Assembly: GCA_947470805.1 (NCBI GenBank)
Contig: CANIVU010000035.1
Location: 1-64,000 of the forward strand
Direction of reading: 5' to 3'
Source of the DNA: Acidobacteriota bacterium
GTDB taxonomy: Bacteria > Acidobacteriota > Terriglobia > Bryobacterales > Bryobacteraceae
Length of the DNA: 64,000 nucleotides
In this document: positions 1 through 8,059 of the stretch, one piece after another
Position numbering within the stretch: the first letter of the stretch is position 1
Layout of the letters: each line of letters starts with the position of its first letter
The notes under the pieces: generated by a model
What the model saw: only the letters and a program-made list of their open reading frames with translations
What the model was told of the DNA's origin: nothing
Databases searched by the model: none
Program-made: the position numbers and the translations under genes

Positions 1-336
1 CGCGATCCAGGTCCGGAGCGTCGCCACTTCGGCCTCGGTCAGCTTGGCCTTGTGCGACCGGGCCGGCGGCATCAGTTGCATCGGATTGGTCGCGGTGACC
101 CGCTTGAGCAGCAGGCTCTCCTCCGGTTTGCCCGGCACAACCACCTTCGCCGTCGCGCCGTCGCGGGTATCCAGCCGCAGGTTCGCCATCCGCCCCGAGG
201 GATCCCCGCCGTGGCAGCTGAGGCACTTATCGGACAGCACCGGCATCACGTCCCGGCTGAACCGGACCGACTCCTGGGCCGCCAGCGGCAGAGCCGCGCA
301 TACGATCAAATTTCGCCAGAACGCCATAGTGCCCAT
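1..336 (-). CDS. Planctomycete-type cytochrome c domain protein, N-terminal part (runs off the window)
   Basis: Reading the minus strand from ATG at 336 gives 112 open codons to the window edge. The product starts with a short hydrophobic leader ending in AAQE. It then has a CLSCHG heme-binding motif followed by the usual pattern of this family: a conserved LRLDT stretch, VVPGKPEESLL and a LMPP motif. This matches the PSCyt1 (planctomycete cytochrome c) domain that normally precedes DUF1549/DUF1553 or similar domains in exported proteins, so the missing C-terminal part is probably one of those. An alternative ATG lies at 327. The gene is divergent from the AraC regulator at 399, so the 60 bp between them probably holds both promoters. 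The role in the cell is unknown; periplasmic location is inferred from the leader and heme motif. Confidence 0.75.
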   Translation of the reverse strand, partial: MGTMAFWRNLIVCAALPLAAQESVRFSRDVMPVLSDKCLSCHGGDPSGRMANLRLDTRDGATAKVVVPGKPEESLLLKRVTATNPMQLMPPARSHKAKLTEAEVATLRTWIA

Positions 337-398
337 CTTTCCCCAAATTGGCCCCCTTCGCAATGGCGGATGACGCCAATCGATTGTACTATTCGATC

Positions 399-1226
399 AT
401 GCGGACGCGGTTCCCGATCTCGCTCTACAGCACGGCCAACCCGGCCCACCAGGAGGTCTTCTACACCGTCCCGCGCGCGGGGCATATGATCGGCGGCGCC
501 GACCACCGGATTCGCCGCGAACACTTCCCCGGGCACGAGCTGATCTACTGCCTGCGCGGGGCTGGCTATGCCCGCGTCGCGGGCGCGACGCACCGCGTCG
601 GACCGGGCGACCTGGTCTGGATCAACTGCCACCGGCCCCATGAACATGGCGCCATTCGCGCGGACCCCTGGGAGGTGTACTGGGTCCGGGTGGAGGGCCC
701 GCGTTTGGACCAGATGTGTACTATGCTCTCCGCCGATACCAATCCAGTCTTCCCGGTAGCGGCGCCCGAGCCGATTTTCGAGGAACTTTTCCGCCTGCTG
801 GCGAGCGACACCCCAGAAGCCGCGCCCCGCGTCCACGCCGCCGTGGCTCAGCTGCTGGCTCAGATTTGCTGCGCCTGCCAGCGGACCGACACCGCCGCCC
901 CGGTCCCGGCACCGCTCCGGCGTGCGGTGGAGCGGATGAAGCTGTTCTACTTCGAACCCCATACGGTGCCCGAGCTCGCCGCGCTCGCCGGCATGAGCGC
1001 TTCTCATTTCTCCCGGGTCTTTAAGAACGCCTTCGGCACGAGCCCGATCGACTGGCTTCGCCGCGAGCGCATCAGCCAGGCCAAGCGCCGCCTGGGCGAC
1101 ACGGCCGACCCGGTTCAATGGATCGCCCAGGCGGTCGGCTATCACGACCGGTTCTTCTTCAGCAAGGACTTCAAGAAACTCACTGGTTTGACGCCAAGCG
1201 AATTCCGCCGCCGCGAAAAGATCTGA
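399..1226 (+). CDS. AraC-family transcriptional regulator
   Basis: Protein of 275 residues. The N-terminal half (about 10-150) has the cupin-like sensor fold of AraC regulators, with GHELIYCLRGAGYARV and the conserved GPGDLVWI and PHEH patches. The C-terminal hundred residues carry two helix-turn-helix motifs: VPELAALAGMSASHFSRVFK with the following GTSPIDWLRRERI, then IAQAVGYHDRFFFSKDFKK with GLTPSEFRRR. This is a one-component activator or repressor that binds a small ligand, probably a sugar or aromatic compound; the ligand cannot be read from sequence. I chose ATG 399 because the cupin domain begins soon after it; in-frame TTG 348 and ATG 363 are alternatives, and no strong Shine-Dalgarno decides. 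It is divergent from the cytochrome-like gene, which it may control. Confidence 0.88.
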   Translation: MRTRFPISLYSTANPAHQEVFYTVPRAGHMIGGADHRIRREHFPGHELIYCLRGAGYARVAGATHRVGPGDLVWINCHRPHEHGAIRADPWEVYWVRVEGPRLDQMCTMLSADTNPVFPVAAPEPIFEELFRLLASDTPEAAPRVHAAVAQLLAQICCACQRTDTAAPVPAPLRRAVERMKLFYFEPHTVPELAALAGMSASHFSRVFKNAFGTSPIDWLRRERISQAKRRLGDTADPVQWIAQAVGYHDRFFFSKDFKKLTGLTPSEFRRREKI

Positions 1227-1229
1227 TCC

Positions 1230-1990
1230 CGGATTTCCCCGGTTACCGGGTAACCAGGGATGTCCGAGACCGCGGAAAACACCGGCAGCGTGGAAAGCTC
1301 CTCGCGGAATTTGCGTACCCTCCTGCTCTGAGTTTGACCGCGTAGCCCTCAACACCTCTCCGGTCCAGTGCGGTCAGTATTTGAAACCGGATGCACTTAG
1401 GAACCGACGTATTCACCTTGCACACCGCAGGCGAGGGGCACGCCGGCCCGTGGATTCCATGAGTCTCGGATTTCCCCGGTTACCGGGTAACCAGGGAAGT
1501 CCTTGGCTACGGAGAACACCGGTAGCGTGGAAAGCTCCTCGCTGGAATTGAGTGGCCTCCTGCTCTGAGTTTGACCGCGTAGCCCTCAACGCCTCTCCGA
1601 TCCCGTGCGGTCAGTATTTGAAACCGAATCCTTGCACACCGAGGGCGATGGTCACACCAGCTCCGTGGATTCCATGAGTCTCGGATTTCCCCGGTAACCG
1701 GGTAACCAGGGAAGTCCTTGGTTACGGAGAACACCGGTAGCGTGGAAAGCGCCTCGCTGAAATTGAGTGGCCTCCTGCTCTGAGTTTGACCGCGCAGCAC
1801 TCAACGCCTCCCCGATCCCGTGCGGTATGTATATGCAACAAAATGCACTTATGAATCTCGTCATTCACTTTACACACCGCAGGCAAGGGGCACACCGGCC
1901 CGGCGGGTTCCATGAGTCTCTCGGATTTCCCCGCTTACCGGGTAACCAGGAAAGTCCTTGGCTACGGAAAAGACGGGGGCGAAAAATGTT
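1230..1990. repeat. Tandem array of ~215-240 bp repeats with internal GGTTACC palindromes
   Basis: Three complete units (1230-1466, 1467-1681, 1682-1921) and a partial fourth (from 1922 to about 1990) follow one another. Each begins CGGATTTCCCCG and ends with CCATGAGTCT. Each carries a palindrome 11-12 nt from its start: 1241-1255 and 1478-1492 are perfect GGTTACC-G-GGTAACC, while 1693-1707 and 1933-1947 have one changed base. The arms extend outward as TTCCC/GGGAA, giving a hairpin stem of about 13 bp. A second conserved block reads CCTCCTGCTCTGAGTTTGAC. Units 1 and 3 share a 3' segment containing ATGCACTTA that unit 2 lacks. Small open frames on the minus strand only follow the repeat and show no independent coding signal, so I take this as about 760 bp of non-coding repeat. 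Confidence 0.9.
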
Positions 1991-2035
1991 GACCCAATCG
2001 GCGAACCGGGCTTCGCGTAGTCAGCTGAGACCCCT

Positions 2036-3337
2036 ATGCGAACCTTTATCCTCGCCGCTCTACTCGCGGCTACCACCCTTCAGGGGGCGGTCAAGCTGAC
2101 CGCCCTCACGATCAATTCCACCGACACTACTGGCAAGATCCAGGGCGCCGGCGCACACCGCTTCAAGACCACCCAACACGGCGGCCAGCCAGCCATCTTC
2201 CTGGTGAAGGGCAGCACCACCGATGGCGCCATTATCAATGGGCCCGGCGTGGCGCAGAACGGCATCGACATCCCGCTCACCGCCGGCACCCACACCTACA
2301 CGATCCTGGCCGAGAAGTACAACAGCAACAGCTGGACTAACTACTCGATCCAGTTCTTCTTTGACCTGGCGAACGCCCCGCAGATCTCGGCCTTGGCACC
2401 GCTCAATACTACCTCCACTCTCTTCTTTCCGCCGTTTGAGCCGAACAAGGAGTTCACGGAGAATCTGGCCGGTTACCCGGTGAAAGGCAACGGCACGCTC
2501 GTCTACAAGTCGGGGACCGTGGAGGTGAAGCTGACCGCGTTCCAGTTCTCGCAGCCGGAACTTTACAACGTGGACCGGGTGTCGCCTTTCGAGGCCAAGA
2601 GTAACCGGACGATGGACTACGTCGGTGAGTTCACGCTCGAAGTGACCGCCCCGCCGGAGATTGCCGCCGGTGGCGTCGTCAATGGCGCCAGCTTCACTCC
2701 GAAAGTCGCGCCGGGCGCGCTGTTCAGCGTTTTCGGCTCCAGTCTGGCCGCTACAACCCAGAGCGCCGCGGCCCTGCCGTTGGCAACGAATCTGGCCGGC
2801 ACCTCCGTCACGATCGGCGGCAAACAAGCTCCCCTCGTGTTCGTGAGCCCGTCGCAGATCAACGCCCAGGTGCCGTACGAGACTCTGGAAGGCCAGACGG
2901 TGCCGGTGGTCGTCACCGTCAACGGCGTGGCCAGCGCGCCGGTGAACGTGGCGGTGATGGCCGCCTCCCCCGGCATCTTCCAGTTCGGCCAGAAGCGGGC
3001 GGTGGTGCAGAATGCCGACTACACCGTGAACAACACCGATAACCCAGCGGCGGCGAACAGCTATGTGATTGCCTACCTGACCGGGGCGGGGCGGGTGGAC
3101 AACGCAGTTGGCTCCGGGGCGGCGGCGGGGGCAGACCCGCTGAGCCGTCCGCGCGGCCCGGTGACGGCCACTATCGCCGACATGCCGGCCGATGTGGCCT
3201 TCGGCGGCTTGACGCCGGGCTTTGTGGGGCTCATGCAGGTCAACATGAAGGTCCCTAACTTGCAACCTGGCACTTATCCCCTGGTCATTACCGTGAATGG
3301 GGAGAAGAGCAACGCGGCGATGGTCACCGTACAGTAA
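2036..3337 (+). CDS. Secreted protein with Solibacter-type C-terminal domain (TIGR03437 family)
   Basis: Protein of 433 residues with a signal peptide (MRTFILAALLAATTLQGA). The N-terminal 200 residues form an unrecognised extracellular region. From about residue 214 to the end is the C-terminal domain common in Solibacter and Bryobacter secreted proteins: VVNGASF, PGALFSVFGSSLA, PLVFVSPSQINAQVPYE, the AYLTGAGRVD segment, FGGLTPGFVGLMQVN and PGTYPLVI. The domain is beta-rich, often ends large exported proteins of this clade, and has no established activity. Its abundance is one of the main taxonomic clues in the window. Here it sits between the repeat array and an ECF sigma gene 26 bp downstream in the same direction, so co-transcription with the sigma factor is possible but not shown. 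Confidence 0.85.
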   Translation: MRTFILAALLAATTLQGAVKLTALTINSTDTTGKIQGAGAHRFKTTQHGGQPAIFLVKGSTTDGAIINGPGVAQNGIDIPLTAGTHTYTILAEKYNSNSWTNYSIQFFFDLANAPQISALAPLNTTSTLFFPPFEPNKEFTENLAGYPVKGNGTLVYKSGTVEVKLTAFQFSQPELYNVDRVSPFEAKSNRTMDYVGEFTLEVTAPPEIAAGGVVNGASFTPKVAPGALFSVFGSSLAATTQSAAALPLATNLAGTSVTIGGKQAPLVFVSPSQINAQVPYETLEGQTVPVVVTVNGVASAPVNVAVMAASPGIFQFGQKRAVVQNADYTVNNTDNPAAANSYVIAYLTGAGRVDNAVGSGAAAGADPLSRPRGPVTATIADMPADVAFGGLTPGFVGLMQVNMKVPNLQPGTYPLVITVNGEKSNAAMVTVQ

Positions 3338-3363
3338 GGGTCCCGCGCGCTATCCTTATACGG

Positions 3364-3885
3364 ATGATGTCATCATCCTCTGACATCGAGCAGATTATCT
3401 CGCGATTGCCCGCGGAGTTTTCCAGCCGGATTTACTATGTCGCGCTGCGGAAACTCCGGTCGAAAACCGCCGCGGAGGACGTGCGAAATGAGACGCTCCT
3501 CCGCGTCATTCAAGCCTTGCGCGCCGGATCGCTTCGGACCCCCGATGCGCTTCCGGCGTTTGTATTGGGCATCGCGCGGAACGTGGTGCTGGAGGAGATG
3601 CGGAAGCAGAACCGAACCGATGAACTGGGCGATCGGGATTTCGCCGGGGAGATGCCGGAGGAGCCGGTGGATCCGGCAGTGAAGCGGGCGATTGCATCGA
3701 CCATGGACCGGCTGAAGCCGCGGGAGCAGGACGTGCTGCGGTTGACCTATTTCGATGAGCTCTCGAAGGAAGAAATCTCCGAACGGCTGGGCATTTTGCC
3801 GGATCGAGTTCGACTGGTTAAGTCTCGTGCTTTGAAGAGCTTCCGGGAGTTTTACTGGCGCGTGACGGAGGCGCAGCGAAAATAA
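3364..3885 (+). CDS. ECF-type RNA polymerase sigma-70 factor
   Basis: Protein of 173 residues, a normal length for an extracytoplasmic-function sigma factor. Region 2 lies at about 10-75 (YYVALRKLRSKTAAEDVRNETLLRVI), including the helix that contacts the -10 element. Region 4 lies at about 115-165 (LKPREQDVLRLTYFDELSKEEISERLGI followed by VRLVKSRALKSF), a helix-turn-helix for the -35 element. Such factors redirect RNA polymerase to a small regulon and are usually held by a partner protein. The next gene starts in the last base of its stop codon (TAATG), so the two are translationally coupled and the partner is almost certainly the zinc-motif membrane protein at 3885. Two start codons stand side by side (3364, 3367). 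Confidence 0.9.
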   Translation: MMSSSSDIEQIISRLPAEFSSRIYYVALRKLRSKTAAEDVRNETLLRVIQALRAGSLRTPDALPAFVLGIARNVVLEEMRKQNRTDELGDRDFAGEMPEEPVDPAVKRAIASTMDRLKPREQDVLRLTYFDELSKEEISERLGILPDRVRLVKSRALKSFREFYWRVTEAQRK

Positions 3886-4595
3886 TGGATACAAATTCGC
3901 CGGGGAAAACACTTAGTGATGGAGACCGATTGACGCACGAGGAAGCACTGTCCGGGGAAATGGCCGAAGCTTATGTGAATGGGCGACTGGCGGCGGCGGA
4001 GAGCGCCGCGTTCGAGGAGCATTTTTTTGTTTGTACGGAATGCTGGAACGACGTCGAGACCCAACGAAAGATGCGGACTGGGGTCAGAGAATGGACGCCG
4101 GCCGTGGCGCGATCGGGGACTCACTGGCAGTGGGCTTTCGCGGCGGCGGCGTGCGCACTGGTCGGGTTCGTTTCCTGGGCGATGCTGTTTGAGATTCCGC
4201 GATTGAAGCTGGAAGTGGCGCGGGCGCTGCAGGTAGTGCCGCCGGCGGCGGAGAAGGTGGAAGTACCGGTGGTGATGGCGCAGGCCAATTTGCCGGTACT
4301 GATGTTGGAAGCATCGCGGGCCGATACAGCGACGGCGTTCGCGCTGGCGCCGGGAGCGGCACAGTTTGCCATTTGGCTGGATGCGCCGTCGGGCACGGGG
4401 CGGCCGTTCCGGCTGGAGATTACGGGTGCGGGCGGTGCCGCGATGGCGACGTTGGCCGGGTTGACGCCGAATGCCCAGGGTGCGTTGACGGGTTCGCTGC
4501 CAGCGGCGCAGGTTCCGCCGGGGCAGTATACGGCACGGCTGTTTGGAGCGAATGGCGCGTTGGCGGGTGAGTATAAGTTTGCCGTGAAGAGGTAA
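3885..4595 (+). CDS. Zinc-binding anti-sigma-like membrane protein
   Basis: Protein of 236 residues. Near residue 46 is an H-x3-C-x2-C motif (HFFVCTEC), the signature of zf-HC2/ZAS anti-sigma domains. A single transmembrane segment follows at about residues 84-104 (AFAAAACALVGFVSWAMLF), then an extracytoplasmic region of about 130 residues ending in a beta-rich domain (GRPFRLEITGAGG to AGEYKFAVKR). The layout (cytoplasmic zinc motif, one membrane helix, outer sensor domain) is that of an anti-sigma factor that binds the sigma factor encoded immediately upstream and releases it on an envelope signal. The 1-nt overlap with the sigma gene supports the pairing. The sensed signal is unknown. The CHAT protease genes downstream may be part of its regulon or operon. 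Confidence 0.8.
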   Translation: MDTNSPGKTLSDGDRLTHEEALSGEMAEAYVNGRLAAAESAAFEEHFFVCTECWNDVETQRKMRTGVREWTPAVARSGTHWQWAFAAAACALVGFVSWAMLFEIPRLKLEVARALQVVPPAAEKVEVPVVMAQANLPVLMLEASRADTATAFALAPGAAQFAIWLDAPSGTGRPFRLEITGAGGAAMATLAGLTPNAQGALTGSLPAAQVPPGQYTARLFGANGALAGEYKFAVKR

Positions 4596-4975
4596 CCAAT
4601 GACGCCCCGGGAACTGTCTGCGGTACCCAATCTGGGGCGACGGGGGCTGGGTACGGGGTGCCGGTATCGACGCGAGGATGGGCTGAATGGGACGCGGACC
4701 GGGGCGGGCTGGCCGGTGGCTGAAGAGGCATGCGTCGCGAGGTGGACTGAGGCGGTGGGCAGTGGCCCGTGGATTAGGGGACGGGGATGATGCGGATTGG
4801 CGGCGGCGGGGCGCGATCGGTTGGGCAGCAGGCTGTCGCCGTTGGCTGGGAGGATTGCGATGATACGGACTGGCGGCGGACTGGCGAGCGATTGGGCACC
4901 GACGGTGCGGGCGGGGGTCGAAGGGTTTGTGGCGGGCTCGGCAGGGCGGGTGTACCCGAAGGCAGGGGGGCTGTG
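4596..4975. other. 380 bp leader of the CHAT operon with three copies of the gene's 5' end
   Basis: No convincing gene lies here. Three near-copies of one block stand at 4786, 4859 and 4975. Each starts GATGA(T/C) and then CGGA(T/C)TG, and continues with a GGCGGCG-type run and a GCGATCGGTTGGG-like tail. Each contains an ATG, and their translations look alike: MMRIGGGGARSVG, MIRTGGGLASDWA and MTRTVGGMVRSWG. Only the third continues into a signal peptide, so it is taken as the true start of the CHAT gene. The first is in frame with it and open throughout, which makes the open frame look 63 codons too long. The second makes a 38-codon frame (4860-4976) that ends TGATG on the real start and could couple translation. 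Confidence 0.55.
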
Positions 4976-7900
4976 ATGACGCGGACTGTTGGCGGGATGG
5001 TGCGGTCGTGGGGGTTGGCGGCGTCACGCTTGGCGCTTCTGGCGGTAGCCGTTCCCTTGCTGGCGCAGGAGCTGTTTACCGGGTCGCCGACAGACCGGAC
5101 GTTGGCTTCCGGGGAGAAACATGCCTACCGGTTTGCTGCGCAGGCGGGACAGTTTCTGGACATTCGGTGTGAGCAGTTGCAGGGGGATGTCGCTGTCACG
5201 CTTCTGGCCCCGGATGGGTCGCGGATTGTGGAACAAAACGCGTTGACATTGCTGGGGACCGAGGTGGTGTTCTGGATGGCCAAGACCGGCGGCGAGTACC
5301 GGATTGAAGTAAACACGCCACAGAAGGCGGCGGCGCGCTACCGGCTGGAGGCGGCGGCGCGGACACCTACCGAGGCCGACCAGCACCGGACTACGGCGTA
5401 CGCCCTGCATTTGATGGAAGTTCAGACGTTCATTGGCACCCGGCAGGGCGGGACGTTCCGCGAATCCGGCGAGAAGATGGTGAAGGCACTGGCGGAATGG
5501 AGGGCGGCCGGGGAGACGGCGCTGCAGGCGCAGGCGCTGAATACGGCGGGCCTGGTGGCGCTGATGCTGAGCGACAACCCGAAGGCACAGGCGCTGCTGG
5601 AAGAGGCGGTGGCCAAAGCGCGGGGGCGCGAGGAACTGGTGGCGGTGCTGGGATCGGCGTTAAACAACCTGGGACAGATTCTGCTGAACACGGGGCAACT
5701 GGTGCAGTGCCAGGCGATTTTTGAAGAGGCACTGCAACTGTACGCGCGGTACCCGGGGGCGCTGGGAGAAGCCACGGCGCGGAGCAACTACGCGGGGGCA
5801 TTGCGGAAACTGGGCGAATACGACCGGGCGTTCGAGATGCTGCGGGCGGCGGTGGAACTACACCGCAAGGCGGGCGACGCCCGGAACGAACTCATGTCGC
5901 TACAGAGCCTGGCGACGACGCATTTGGAGACGCGCAATTTTCAGGCGGCGCTGGAGATCTCGGCGCAGATCCTGCCACGGGCGCGGGAGATGAAGTTTGT
6001 GGTGGGGGAGTTCGTTTCGACACGGGGAATGGCGACGGCGTATCACGCGCTGGGCGAGTACGGACAGGCGCTGCCACATTACGAACGGGGCGCGGCGGTG
6101 GCGCGGGAGTTCAACGACAACACGACGCTGATGCCGATGCTGGCCGCGCAGAGCGTGATCCGGTTGCGGATGGGGGACGCGACGGGCGCGCGGAAGCAGA
6201 TGGACGAGGCGCTGGCGTTGAGCCGGAAGATTACCGATTTGCAGGGAGTGGCGTTTGGGCTGTTGGCGGCGTGTACGTTGTACACAGAATTGGGCGACTT
6301 CGCGGCAGCCCGGCCGATTGCGGCGGAGGCGTTGACGGTTACGAAGAAGGCGAGCCCTGGGAATGGGTATGCGCGGGCGCTGTTGTGCGCGGCGAAGCTG
6401 GACGCGGAGGCGAAGGACTACCCGGCGGCGGCGGCGAAGCTGCAGGAGGCCGCCCAGACGGCGCCACGGCGGGTGATCCGGGTGGAGCTGTTGGACGAAT
6501 TGGCGCGGCTGGAACAGAGGCAGGGGCGGACGCTGGCGGCATTGACCTATACGGAAGAGGCGGCGGTGCTGGCGGAGGCGACGCGGTCGCAGATCGCCGA
6601 CCCGACGCTGCGCGCATCCAACAACGCGCTGGGGGCGGAGCGGGTGCGGCGGCACACGGAGTTGCTGATGACGTTGCACCGGAAGGACCCGGAGGGCGGC
6701 TACGGTGAGCGGGCGTTTCAGGTGGCCGAACGGGCACGGGCGCGGACGCTGGCGGAGATGATCGACGATTCGACGGCGTACCGGAACGAAGTATTGCCGG
6801 TGGCGGAGGCGGAGCGGGAAGAGAAGCTGTTGAACACGATTGCGACGATTCAGCGGGAGCTGTTCCGGGAGGGAATGGCCCGGGCGCGGCAGGCAACGCT
6901 ACGCGCGCAGTTACGAGAGGCGGAGAGCGAGTACGACCTGTTTCAGGCGGGGCTGGGGCGGGCGAAGGCGCGGGCGCTGGCCGAGCCGATGGACGCGGCG
7001 CGTTTGCGGGCGGACTATTTGGACGCGGATGCGGCGTTGGTGGAGTATGCGCTGGGGGAGGCGGAATCCTACGCGTGGGTGGTTACGAAAGAGGGGCTGC
7101 AAAGCGTGACGCTGCCGGGGCGGGCGGCCATTGAGAAGCGGGTGGAGGGGCTGCGGGCGGTGCTGGCGCGGCCGGTGAGCGCGTTGACGGCCGGGGCGGG
7201 GATGGCGGCGGTGGAACGGGAGGCGGGCGAGTTGCGGCGGATGCTGGTGGCGCCGTTGGAGGCGCACTGGCGCGGAAAGAAGCGGCTGATCGTGGTTCCG
7301 GATGGGGCACTGGGGTATGTGCCGTTTGAGGCGTTGGGACTGTTGGACCGGGTCGCGATCCGGTATGCGCCGTCGGCGTCGGCGCTGGCGGCGCTGCGGC
7401 GGCGGGCGCGGGTGGCTCCGGAGCGGGCGTTGTTCGGGATGGCGGACCCGGTGATAGGTGCGGGCGTGGCGGCTGAGCGTGGGTTCGTTTTCGCGCAGTT
7501 GCCGAATGCGCGGAGCGAGGTGCAGGCATTGGGGGCGCTTTTCGGGAGCGCGGGGACACGGATTTTGATGGGCGCGGAGGCGAATGAGAAGAATTTGAAG
7601 ACGGAGGCGCTTTCCGGGTACCGGTATCTGCACTTTGCTACGCATGGCTACTTTGACGAGGAAAATCAGGGTCGGAGCGGGCTGGTGCTGGCCAAGGGCG
7701 GGACCGACGATGGTTTTTTGCAGGCGCGGGAGATTTTCGGTTTGAAGCTGAACGCGGATGTGGTGACGTTGTCGGCATGCCAATCGGGGCTGGGGAAACT
7801 GCTGGCGGGGGAGGGCGTGATGGGTTTGCCGCGGGCGTTTTTCTACGCGGGGGCGCAGAGCGTGGTGGTGAGTTTGTGGAACGTGAACGACGCGGCGACG

Positions 7901-8059
7901 GCGGAGTTGATGAAGACGTTTTATGCAGGGATGAAGGCGGGGTTGGGCGGGGCGGAGGCGTTGCGGCGGGCGAAGGTTTCGCTGGCTAAGGGCGCGAACC
8001 GGGCTTGGCGGCATCCGTACTTCTGGGCACCGTTTGTTTTTGTGGGAGAGGGCGAATGA
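4976..8059 (+). CDS. Secreted TPR-CHAT domain protease-like protein (copy 1)
   Basis: Protein of 1027 residues from ATG 4976. This start was chosen because it is preceded by an AGGGGG run and followed directly by a signal peptide (RLALLAVAVPLLAQ). Domains in order: a PPC-like beta domain (about 35-130), a long TPR region (about 150-600), a coiled-coil linker, then a CHAT domain (about 700-1025). CHAT proteins are caspase-HetF-like cysteine peptidases. The catalytic histidine is seen in HFATHG (His890) and the cysteine in LSACQSG (Cys935), so the enzyme should be active. The signal peptide implies a periplasmic or surface role, unlike cytoplasmic defence CHAT proteases. It overlaps its paralogue by ATGA and lies behind a sigma/anti-sigma pair, suggesting one stress-responsive unit. 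The substrate is unknown. Confidence 0.88.
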   Translation: MTRTVGGMVRSWGLAASRLALLAVAVPLLAQELFTGSPTDRTLASGEKHAYRFAAQAGQFLDIRCEQLQGDVAVTLLAPDGSRIVEQNALTLLGTEVVFWMAKTGGEYRIEVNTPQKAAARYRLEAAARTPTEADQHRTTAYALHLMEVQTFIGTRQGGTFRESGEKMVKALAEWRAAGETALQAQALNTAGLVALMLSDNPKAQALLEEAVAKARGREELVAVLGSALNNLGQILLNTGQLVQCQAIFEEALQLYARYPGALGEATARSNYAGALRKLGEYDRAFEMLRAAVELHRKAGDARNELMSLQSLATTHLETRNFQAALEISAQILPRAREMKFVVGEFVSTRGMATAYHALGEYGQALPHYERGAAVAREFNDNTTLMPMLAAQSVIRLRMGDATGARKQMDEALALSRKITDLQGVAFGLLAACTLYTELGDFAAARPIAAEALTVTKKASPGNGYARALLCAAKLDAEAKDYPAAAAKLQEAAQTAPRRVIRVELLDELARLEQRQGRTLAALTYTEEAAVLAEATRSQIADPTLRASNNALGAERVRRHTELLMTLHRKDPEGGYGERAFQVAERARARTLAEMIDDSTAYRNEVLPVAEAEREEKLLNTIATIQRELFREGMARARQATLRAQLREAESEYDLFQAGLGRAKARALAEPMDAARLRADYLDADAALVEYALGEAESYAWVVTKEGLQSVTLPGRAAIEKRVEGLRAVLARPVSALTAGAGMAAVEREAGELRRMLVAPLEAHWRGKKRLIVVPDGALGYVPFEALGLLDRVAIRYAPSASALAALRRRARVAPERALFGMADPVIGAGVAAERGFVFAQLPNARSEVQALGALFGSAGTRILMGAEANEKNLKTEALSGYRYLHFATHGYFDEENQGRSGLVLAKGGTDDGFLQAREIFGLKLNADVVTLSACQSGLGKLLAGEGVMGLPRAFFYAGAQSVVVSLWNVNDAATAELMKTFYAGMKAGLGGAEALRRAKVSLAKGANRAWRHPYFWAPFVFVGEGE

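Noticed and set aside
1243-1913. Small minus-strand open frames inside the repeat array
   Set aside because: They only reproduce the repeat sequence unit by unit, show no consistent start or ribosome site, and end at different points in each unit.
1230-1990. CRISPR-like regular repeats
   Set aside because: Units are 215-240 bp, conserved over nearly their full length, with no short repeat/variable spacer pattern and no cas genes nearby.
2060-3265. Long minus-strand frame opposite the secreted Solibacter-type protein
   Set aside because: Low-complexity His/Arg-rich shadow of a high-GC gene; the plus frame has a signal peptide and a recognised domain.
3364-3376. ATGATG-T-CATCAT palindrome over the sigma gene start
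   Set aside because: Short and partly forced by adjacent start and serine codons; insufficient for an operator call.
4599-4790. 63-codon frame between anti-sigma and CHAT genes
   Set aside because: No recognisable motif, overlaps the repeated leader blocks, and codon use is unlike neighbours.
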